From: an uncultured Mycoplasmataceae bacterium
GTDB lineage: Bacteria; Bacillota_I; Bacilli_A; Mycoplasmatales; Mycoplasmoidaceae
DNA: 14,643 bases
Assembly (NCBI GenBank): GCA_949299825.1
Contig: CASGBP010000076.1
Coordinates: 1 to 14,643 of the forward strand
Reading direction: 5' to 3'
The notes beneath the pieces were generated by a model that was not told the origin of the DNA, did not search any database, and was given only the letters and a program-made list of their open reading frames with translations. A program made the position numbers and the translations under genes. This document shows, in pieces, positions 8,394 to 14,643 of this stretch (position 1 is its first letter; every line of letters begins with the position of its first letter).

Positions 8394-8420
8394 TGATTAA
8401 ATTATTATATAATTTAATCA
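8394..8420 (+). terminator. A/T-rich hairpin after thiI (weak terminator)
   Basis: A perfect 10-bp stem (TGATTAAATT at 8394-8403, AATTTAATCA at 8411-8420) has a 7-nt loop and starts 2 nt after the thiI stop. Only four T follow, after a 5-nt spacer, and the stem is nearly all A/T, so termination may be poor. The right half overlaps a TATAAT, so the palindrome may serve the next promoter instead. Confidence 0.4.
8408..8413 (+). promoter_or_regulatory. Candidate -10 box for the 8430 gene
   Basis: TATAAT spans the loop and right arm of the hairpin after thiI, 16 nt before the next ATG. Initiation about 7 nt downstream would leave a leader of roughly 10 nt with no Shine-Dalgarno site. No -35 box is apparent. 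Confidence 0.4.
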
Positions 8421-8429
8421 CTATATTTT

Positions 8430-9092
8430 ATGCAACAAGGTTTATGGTCTTTAATTATTATCTTAATAATACCTGTGGGTTTCTTTTTGTGATGAAAAAA
8501 CAAGAAGAAAAAACAGAATGAACCTACTCCTATCAAAAACAAGAAAACAAGTTCTGATAATGAGGCATGACAAACAGTTAAGAAATACTTAAAAGAAAAA
8601 CAAGAGTATGGAAAAGAAATTGTTAGTCTATTTGCTGTAAAAAAGAAAACTTTAGAAGAGTTGTCTAAAGAATCTAAAGAATATAAAAAACAATATAAAA
8701 GTGAAAAGCAAAAACTAAAGGAAGCTGAAAAAAAATTAAAAGAAGAAAATCCACAAAAATATAAAGAACAAAAGAAAAAAGAAAAAAGAACAAAGGAACC
8801 AGAAATTTGATTTTTGGTTTATACCACTAAAAATACTAAAACTAATAAACTTGATAAAGAAAGAATTTTACAAGCTGAAATTATTTATGAAAAAATATCT
8901 AAAAAACAAACAGAAAGAAAAATTGTTTATAGCGATAAGGTTGACTATGATAAAGAAATGAAGTGAATTAAACCACTTAAGGATAAAGATGATAAAGAAA
9001 AACTAAAAAGAGAAAAAAGTGAACAAAATAGATTAAAGAAATTAAAGGAAAAGGAAGCTAGAAAAAAGCAAAGGAATAAAAATAAGGAATAA
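8430..9092 (+). CDS. Hypothetical Lys/Glu-rich single-pass membrane protein
   Basis: I do not recognise this 220-residue protein with confidence. It begins with one hydrophobic segment (residues 4-21, SLIIILIIPVGFFLWW), directly followed by a strongly basic stretch (KNKKKK), which predicts a short outside N-terminus and a cytoplasmic body. The rest is extremely rich in Lys and Glu, with long helix or coiled-coil character at about 50-115 and 185-220. A short, less charged patch between them (EIWFLVYTTKNTK to IVYSDKVDYDKEMKWI) may be a small folded domain. It holds the window's only TGG Trp codon (residue 6), and its other five Trp are TGA. No Shine-Dalgarno site is visible. It is probably cotranscribed with fmt, 1 nt downstream. 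A Mollicutes-restricted family of unknown function is likely. Confidence 0.8.
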
Positions 9093-9093
9093 T

Positions 9094-10035
9094 ATGTATA
9101 GGTTAATTTTTCTTGGTACTCCTGAAATAGCTAAAGTTACATTAATGGAAATATCAAAACTTAAAAACATTGAAATTGTTGCTGTTTATTGTCAACCAGA
9201 TAGAGAATATGATAGAAATAAGAATATAATTTTTTCTCCAGTAAAAACTTTTTGTATCGATAATAAGATTCCTTTTTTTCAACCAGATAATATAAACAAT
9301 AGTTATGACGAAATAGTTAATTTAAAACCAGATATTATAATAACTTGTGCATATGGGCAATTCATTAGTGAAAAAATACTTAATATTCCACCATACAAGT
9401 GTATAAATTTTCATGCATCATTATTACCAAAATTACGAGGTGGAGCACCAATTCATTGAGCAATCATTAATGGAGAAACTAAAACAGGTATTAGCTTAAT
9501 GTATATGGATAAAAAAATGGATGCTGGAAATATCATTAAGCAATATGTTATTGATATAGATATTACTGATACATATAAGAGTTTATATTTGAAATTATGT
9601 GACCTAATTAAAAGTATTGTAAGTAATGATTTTTATTTATTGTTTGATAAGAATTTAAAATCATTTGCACAAGATCTTGATAAGGTAACTTTTGGATTAA
9701 ATATCAAAAAAAAGGAATGCTTTTTGGATTTCAATAATTTAGGCTTAGATATTTATAATAAAATTAGGGGTTTAAATGATAAACCAGTTGCTAGAGCTTT
9801 AATAAATAAACTTGAACTAAAAATATTTGAATCAATGTTAACTGACTTAGAATCAACTAAATTGCCTGGAACAATAGTTGATATTAATAAATCAGGAATT
9901 CAAATAGCAACAAAGGATAATGATATTAAAATAACTAGAATTCAATTACCTTCAAAAAAAATTATGTTAGTTTCAGAATTGATAAATGGAAATTTACCAT
10001 TTAAAATAGGTGATTGTTTTAGTACATTTAAATAA
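9094..10035 (+). CDS. fmt: Methionyl-tRNA formyltransferase
   Basis: Fmt transfers a formyl group from 10-formyl-tetrahydrofolate to initiator Met-tRNA. The 313-residue protein is full length. It opens with FLGTPEIA, has the folate-binding segment CAYGQF, and then INFHASLLPKLRGGAPIHW, which contains Asn105 and His107. MDAG places Asp143. These match the E. coli catalytic triad Asn106, His108 and Asp144. The C-terminal tRNA-binding domain follows to GDCFSTFK. A TGA-coded Trp at 9457 splits the gene if the standard code is used, and there is no real frameshift. AAGGA at 9084-9088 is a usable Shine-Dalgarno site 5 nt before the ATG. A deformylase gene (def) is expected but is not in this window. 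Its position between the 8430 gene and lepA fits a translation-related run. Confidence 0.95.
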
Positions 10036-10053
10036 CAATTTAAAATCATTAAT

Positions 10054-10059
10054 TATAAT
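10054..10059 (+). promoter_or_regulatory. TATAAT -10 box for lepA, leaderless arrangement
   Basis: A perfect TATAAT lies in the 31-nt fmt-lepA gap with exactly 7 nt between it and the lepA ATG at 10067. Normal initiation spacing would put the mRNA 5' end on or next to the A of ATG. No Shine-Dalgarno site exists. The position corresponding to a -35 box (AATAAC) is a poor match, as is common in Mollicutes. Confidence 0.6.
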
Positions 10060-10066
10060 TAGAGTT

Positions 10067-11863
10067 ATGGACAAAAATTTAATAAGAAATTTTTCAATAA
10101 TAGCACATATAGATCATGGTAAATCTACTTTGAGTGATCGGATTATTGAATTTACCAATACATTATCAAAAAGAGAGATGCAAGATCAAATATTAGATTC
10201 AATGGATATCGAACGAGAAAGAGGGATAACCATAAAATTAAATGCTATTCAAATTAAATATGATGCTAATGATGGAAAACAATATATTTTTCATTTAATA
10301 GATACTCCAGGACATGTTGATTTTACTTATGAGGTATCACGAAGTCTTGCAGCATGTGAAGGGGCATTGTTAATTGTTGATGCAGCTCAAGGTATAGAAG
10401 CACAAACCTTATCAAATGTTTATTTAGCTTTAGAAAATAATTTAGAAATAATTCCTGTGATAAATAAGATAGATTTACCATCAGCGGATGTTGATAAAGT
10501 TAAAAAGGAGATTGAAGATGTTATTGGCTTAGATTGTTCCTATGCTCCGTGTATATCAGCTAAAAATGGAATTAACATTGATAAGGTTTTAGAAGCAATA
10601 GTTAAGTATATACCACCACCAGTAAATTCAAGAGATGATAAACCATTACAAGCATTAATTTTTGATTCATATTATGATCCATATAAAGGTGTTGTTTGTT
10701 TTGTAAGAATTAAAAATGGAACAATTAAAATCGGTGATAAAATTCACATGATGCAAACCAATAAAAATTTTACGGTGGTTGAATTAGGAGTTAAGACTCC
10801 TTTTAATGTAAATAGAGAACAATTAGAGGCGGGTGAAGTTGGATGAATTTCTGCTTCAATAAAAAATATTAAGGATATAGCTGTTGGTGATACTATTACA
10901 AAACTAGATAATCCAGCAACTGAAGCCTTACCAGGTTATAAAAAAATATTACCAATGGTTTATTGTGGACTTTATCCTATTGATACAGCTAAATATGAAG
11001 ACATGAAAGAGGCGATGAATAAAATAGCTTTATCTGATGCTTCATTGACATTTGAATATGAAACATCACAAGCACTAGGTTTTGGTATTCGATGTGGTTT
11101 TCTTGGTTTATTACATATGGATGTTATAAAGGAAAGAATTAATAGAGAGTTTAACATAGATTTAATTGCAACTGCTCCAAGTGTTAGTTATCAAGTGATA
11201 AAAACTAATGGTGAGATAATTAAGGTTGATAACCCAACCGAATTACCTGATGCTACTAATATTAAAGCAATTGAGGAACCTGTAGTTAGATTAGTTGTTA
11301 TTGTTCCTGATGAATATATTGGTGGAGTTATGGAATTATGTCAGGATTATAGAGGAACATATCAGGATTTAGAATATGTTGATAAAACTAGAAGAAGATT
11401 AATTTATACAATGCCCCTTGGAGAAATAGTTTATTCTTTTTTTGATAAATTAAAATCAATTTCAAAAGGTTATGCAACTATGGATTATGAACTAATTGGT
11501 TATCAAAAAGATAAATTAGTAAAAGTTGATATCCTTTTAAATGGCGATAAAATAGATGCTCTTAGCTTTATCACCCATTATGATTTTGCCCAAAAAAAAT
11601 CTAGGATTATTTGTGAAAAACTTAAGGATTTAATTCCAAGGCACCAATTTGAAATTCCAGTTCAAGCTGCAATTGGAGGAAAAATTATTGCAAGAGAAAC
11701 AATAAAAGCAATGAGAAAAAATGTTCTTGCTAAATGTTATGGTGGAGATATTACAAGAAAGAAAAAATTATTGGAACAACAAAAAGAAGGGAAAAAGAGA
11801 TTAAAGGCAATTGGTTCAGTTAGTGTTCCTCAAGATGTTTTTGTAAAAGTGTTAAGTGAATAA
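10067..11863 (+). CDS. lepA: Elongation factor 4 (LepA), translational GTPase
   Basis: LepA is an EF-G-like GTPase that acts on stalled or assembling ribosomes. The 598-residue protein is full length. The G domain shows AHIDHGKST (13-21), DTPGHVD (79-85), NKID (133-136) and the SAKNG loop. The LepA-specific C-terminal signature is present near the end: CYGGDITRKKKLLEQQKEGK. I chose ATG 10067, because MDKNLIRNFSIIAHIDHGK is the family's standard N-terminus, over an upstream in-frame start at 10010 that lies inside fmt. One TGA-coded Trp at 10844 interrupts it under the standard code. It contains a CGG arginine codon at 10139, so this codon is decoded here, unlike in some Mollicutes. No Shine-Dalgarno site precedes it. 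Confidence 0.97.
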
Positions 11864-11864
11864 T

Positions 11865-12641
11865 ATGTTAGAGTATATAAATTCTTTAAAAAATGAAAAA
11901 ATAAAAAAAATATATAAAGATTTATATTCACAAAGTAAGAATTATGTCTTACTTCAATCATGAGTTGTCTTCTTGGAATTGATAAAGAAAAATATTCAAT
12001 TTGAATATATATTTTGCATTCAAGAATGATATGATAAACATTTTGATGTTTTATCTAATTTAAAAACTAAAATAATCATTTGCAACAAGGAAGTGATTAA
12101 AAAATTATCAAAAGTAATAACCCCTATTCCCTTTATTGCCATATGTAAATTTAAGATTGCCAATTTTAAAATAAAAGACAATAAAGTATATACAATCCTA
12201 AATGATATAAAAGATCCAACCAATATGTCCAATATTATAAGAACTGGAGTAGCTTTTGATTGTAAGGAATTTTTTATTAGTAGAACATCAGTTAACTTAT
12301 TTAATAGTAAAGTTGTTAGAGCTAGTATGGGTTCATGATTTCAAATTGCAGTTAATTATTATGATGATATTTATGATTTGATTAAACAACTTAAACAGAA
12401 AAAATTTGAATTGATAGCAACAACTCTAACAGGCAATAAACAAAAAATTACAGAATATAAACCACATAATAAAAATCTAGCTATTATTGTTGGAAATGAG
12501 TCACATGGTTTAGATAAAAAAATAATTGATGCTTGTGACACTAAATTGTTTATAAACATGAAAAATATAGACTCTCTAAATGTTTCTAGTGCTTTTGCAA
12601 TTGCTCTCTTTTGATTAACTAAGGATTTAATCAATGGATAA
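11865..12641 (+). CDS. SpoU/TrmH-family RNA 2'-O-methyltransferase
   Basis: The 258-residue protein (four TGA-coded Trp) carries the three SPOUT knot motifs in order. Motif 1 is DPTNMSNIIRT, with Asn120, Asn123 and catalytic-type Arg126. Motif 2 is VGNESHGL (Glu212). Motif 3 is SLNVSSA (237-243). These bind S-adenosylmethionine in the trefoil knot and methylate a ribose 2'-OH in rRNA or tRNA. The N-terminal 100 residues (KNEKIKKIYKDLYSQSKNYVL, then TPIPFIAI) resemble the L30e-like substrate-binding domain of YsgA/TsnR/RlmB-type enzymes, so an rRNA target is more likely than tRNA G18. The exact site cannot be assigned. The gene starts 1 nt after lepA and overlaps miaA by 8 nt. The N-terminal domain is weakly conserved. 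Confidence 0.88.
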
Positions 12642-13536
12642 GATTATTGTAATTATTGGAGCAACAGCTACTAATAAAACATTATTAGCAAAAAAAATAG
12701 CTGAAAATTTTAATGGTGAAATTATTAATGCTGATTCTTTTCAAGTATACAAAGAACTAAATATTGGTATTAACAAACCTAATCAAAAAGATATTAAAAA
12801 ATATAATATGCATTTATTTAATGAAGTATCAATTTATGAAGAATTTGATGTGGCAGTTTTTCAATCCAAATGCAGTGAAAAAATTAAAGATATATTACAC
12901 AGACAGAAAGTACCAATTTTATGCGGTGGAAGTAATCTATATATTGATGCAATCATTAAGGGATATGACTTAAAAAAAACAGGATCAAGACAAGAAATAA
13001 CTTTTTTTGATAATTGAGAATATGACAAAATATATGAATATGTTTTAGAAAAAGACTATGATGAAGCAATAAAGATAGGCAAAAATAATCGAAAAAGAAT
13101 TATAAGAGCTGCTCAGATTATTCATACCTTAAATTGCAAAAAAAGTTTATTAGATGTAAATAAGAATAGTTATATTTATGATTGCCTTATTATTGAAACG
13201 TGTTTGGATCGTCAAGTTTTGTATAAAAAAATAAATAAAAGAGTAGATGAGATGATATCTTGTGGATGAATGGATGAAGTAAAAAATTTGTATGAAAATG
13301 ATTCTAATGTAGAAAAATTACAGGCTTTTAATGCAATAGGCTATAAGGAGATTTTAAATGCCATTAGAAATAATTCTGAAATTGATCATGAATTGATAAA
13401 GCAAAAAACTCGTAATTATGCTAAAAAACAACTTACCTGAAATAGAAATAAGTATGATAAAAAAATTGAATTTAACGTTGAATCAGATTCTCTTAATGAA
13501 TTATTTAATTTAATAAAAAACTTTTTATTAAATTAA
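12634..13536 (+). CDS. miaA: tRNA dimethylallyltransferase MiaA, with altered P-loop
   Basis: MiaA adds a dimethylallyl group to A37 of tRNAs reading UNN codons, giving i6A. The 300-residue length is normal. Family features are clear: ADSFQVYKELNIG (Asp34, the presumed general base), NNRKRIIRAAQI, the LDRQVLYKKINKRVDEMI segment, NAIGYKEI, and YAKKQLTW near the end. The nucleotide/diphosphate motifs deviate. The P-loop is GATATNKT (9-16), where GPTASGKT is usual, so the conserved Gly before Lys is Asn. The GTAKP motif is GINKP (45-49), and GGTGLYI is GGSNLYI (98-104). Three Trp are TGA-coded. The frame is intact, so this looks like divergence rather than a pseudogene, but activity is uncertain. 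The gene starts inside the methyltransferase gene, with AAGGA at 12621-12625 as Shine-Dalgarno. Confidence 0.9.
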
Positions 13537-13538
13537 AT
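13503..13538 (+). terminator. 17-bp all-A/T palindrome across the miaA stop codon
   Basis: The arms 13503-13519 and 13522-13538 are perfectly complementary, all A/T, with only AC between them. The palindrome includes the last codons and TAA of miaA. The right arm contains TTTTT but no T tract follows the stem. It could be a weak, possibly bidirectional terminator, a 3' stabilising structure, or a cruciform element beside the next promoter, whose TATAAT begins 8 nt beyond it. The terminator label is the most conservative reading. Confidence 0.45.
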
Positions 13539-13545
13539 CAAATAA

Positions 13546-13551
13546 TATAAT
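13546..13551 (+). promoter_or_regulatory. TATAAT -10 box for the ABC ATPase gene, leaderless arrangement
   Basis: A perfect TATAAT lies exactly 7 nt before the ATG at 13559, the same spacing as at lepA. There is no Shine-Dalgarno site. The -35 position (TTTTAT) falls in the right arm of the palindrome. Initiation would be expected at or next to the start codon. Confidence 0.6.
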
Positions 13552-13558
13552 TTTACAT

Positions 13559-14643
13559 ATGGAAAATCAAATTGTTTTATCATGTGCAAACATTAAAAAA
13601 AGTTTTAGTGTTGGACAAAAAGAATTTAATGTATTAAATGATATTTCTTTTAAGGTTTTAAAGGGAGAAATAGTTGTTATTGTTGGTCCATCTGGTTCAG
13701 GCAAAACAACTTTATTAAATATTTTAGCTGGATTGGAAGAACCGTCTTCAGGAAGTGTTTTTCTAAATGGCAAACCATTTCCAAAGAAGAGTGAAGAGAT
13801 TGATATACTACGTTCTAAAAATATAGGTTATATATTTCAAAATTATGGATTAATTTCAGTTATCAATGTCTTTGATAATGTCGGTTTAGGACTAGTTAAT
13901 CAAAGAGTAGATAGGGAAAAAATAATGGAAATGTTAAGAAGATTAAGAATTGACCATTTAGCTTCTAAATTTCCTAATGAATTATCTGGTGGTCAAAAGC
14001 AAAGAGTTTCAATCGCTAGAGCATTAATTAAAGATCCAGATATTATCTTTCTTGATGAACCTACTGGTGCACTTGATGATGAAACTACTAAAGAATTTTT
14101 TGAAATTATTAAAGACTTAAAAAATCAGCAAAAAACTTTATTAATTGTAACTCATGATGAGAGGTTTTTAGAGTTTGCTGATAAAACAATTAGGATTAAA
14201 GATGGTTTAGTAAGCGATGAAGCTATTACAGAATTTGAGTCAAAGAAAATGTATGCTGAAATTAGTGGTGATGTTGCTACAAAAATTGAAATTGAAACAA
14301 TTGAATCAATGAACACTAATCGATTTTATTTTTATCCTGAAAACGTTGAATACCAAGATGAGATAATTGAAACACCAGAAAGACAATATTCTTATATACA
14401 AAATCAACCAACTTCAGAAAAGAATTGCATCAAACTGGAAAATGTAACAAAGAAAATTAAAACCAAAGATAATGAGGCTACACTTTTAAGCGATGTCAAT
14501 TTAGAAATAAATGAGGGAGATTTTACAATTATATTTGGTGAATCAGGTAGTGGTAAGACTACATTACTGGGAATAATGTCAGGATTGGATAAATCTTTTG
14601 AAGGAACTGTTCATATTTTAAATACTAATCTTAGTGATATAAA
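13559..14643 (+). CDS. ABC transporter ATPase with two tandem nucleotide-binding domains (3' end outside window)
   Basis: Some 361 codons are open to the window edge with no stop. The first ATPase domain is complete: Walker A GPSGSGKTT (43-51), Q-loop YIFQNYGL, signature LSGGQ (142-146), Walker B IIFLDEPTG (Asp166, Glu167) and H-loop THD (His199). Its sequence style is that of LolD/MacB/FtsE-like exporters that work with FtsX-type permeases. After a polar, acidic linker of about 65 residues (roughly 225-290, rich in Glu, Thr and Tyr), a second domain begins (IKLENVTKKI) with Walker A GESGSGKTT (327-335) and is then cut off. Two-ATPase polypeptides of this type occur in mycoplasmas next to very large permeases. 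A permease downstream is therefore expected but not visible. Substrate is unknown. No Shine-Dalgarno site is present. Confidence 0.9.
   Translation, partial: MENQIVLSCANIKKSFSVGQKEFNVLNDISFKVLKGEIVVIVGPSGSGKTTLLNILAGLEEPSSGSVFLNGKPFPKKSEEIDILRSKNIGYIFQNYGLISVINVFDNVGLGLVNQRVDREKIMEMLRRLRIDHLASKFPNELSGGQKQRVSIARALIKDPDIIFLDEPTGALDDETTKEFFEIIKDLKNQQKTLLIVTHDERFLEFADKTIRIKDGLVSDEAITEFESKKMYAEISGDVATKIEIETIESMNTNRFYFYPENVEYQDEIIETPERQYSYIQNQPTSEKNCIKLENVTKKIKTKDNEATLLSDVNLEINEGDFTIIFGESGSGKTTLLGIMSGLDKSFEGTVHILNTNLSDI

Noticed and set aside
8422..8427. TATATT immediately before the 8430 ATG as a -10 box
   Set aside because: It is only 2 nt from the ATG, so initiation would fall inside the coding region. 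TATAAT at 8408 is better.
9457..9459. Apparent stop splitting fmt into two parts, as also seen in lepA, nusG and miaA
   Set aside because: The codon is TGA at a conserved Trp position, and reading TGA as Trp restores full-length proteins, so these are not pseudogenes or frameshifts.
10010..10066. Upstream in-frame extension of lepA
   Set aside because: The added residues lie in the fmt coding end and do not resemble LepA, while the ATG at 10067 gives the family's normal N-terminus.
12371..12634. Reverse-strand 87-codon open frame opposite the methyltransferase gene
   Set aside because: It overlaps the conserved SPOUT motifs on the + strand and shows no protein family pattern.
1..14643. CRISPR array, tRNA or rRNA gene, transposase, phage module or defence system
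   Set aside because: I saw no regularly spaced repeats, no cloverleaf or rRNA-like G+C-rich block, and no integrase or transposase motifs. The YqaJ-like nuclease alone is not enough to call a phage or defence island.

Overview
The window is about 14.6 kb of very A+T-rich, almost gap-free bacterial DNA with every gene on the + strand. Most reading frames run unbroken only if TGA is read as tryptophan. By my count about 34 in-frame TGA codons fall at Trp positions, against a single in-frame TGG. This points to a Mollicute using genetic code 4 (Mycoplasma, Ureaplasma or Spiroplasma-type). I cannot place it more precisely. The window carries a miaA homologue, a SigH-like sigma factor and an EzrA-like protein, which I believe the smallest mycoplasmas lack in part, so a less reduced or poorly characterised lineage is plausible.

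Layout: (1) positions 1-969 are the C-terminal half of fusA (EF-G), closed by a clear intrinsic terminator. (2) 1118-1699 is a small divergent sigma-70-family protein resembling SigH/Spo0H, followed by a second hairpin-T terminator. (3) 1757-4678 is a tightly packed block of APC-family permease, rpmG (L33), secE and nusG. Without the permease this is the Bacillus-type order sigH-rpmG-secE-nusG. (4) 4697-8392 holds an EzrA-like membrane-anchored coiled-coil protein, a YqaJ-like PD-(D/E)XK nuclease and thiI. (5) 8430-10035 holds a Lys/Glu-rich single-pass membrane protein of unknown function and fmt. (6) 10067-13536 holds lepA, a SpoU/TrmH-family RNA methyltransferase and miaA. (7) From 13559 to the end is an ABC transporter ATPase with two tandem nucleotide-binding domains, cut by the window edge.

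The functional theme is translation and its support: elongation (fusA, lepA), ribosome structure (rpmG), initiator formylation (fmt), tRNA and rRNA modification (thiI, miaA, the TrmH-like enzyme), transcription elongation (nusG) and secretion (secE). The regulatory and cell-biology genes are the sigma factor and the EzrA-like protein. Internal operon genes mostly have Shine-Dalgarno sites or overlap the gene before. Genes that appear to begin transcription units (lepA, the ABC ATPase and probably the 8430 gene) lack them and have TATAAT close to the ATG, suggesting leaderless or very short-leader mRNAs.

The most interesting signals are the SigH-like factor in its ancestral neighbourhood, the repeated TATAAT-7 nt-ATG arrangement, a roughly 115-residue Lys/Glu-rich extension on SecE, a MiaA with an altered P-loop, an EzrA-like protein keeping an ANRY motif, and a 17-bp all-A/T palindrome over the miaA stop codon. 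I found no CRISPR array, rRNA, tRNA, transposase or phage module.
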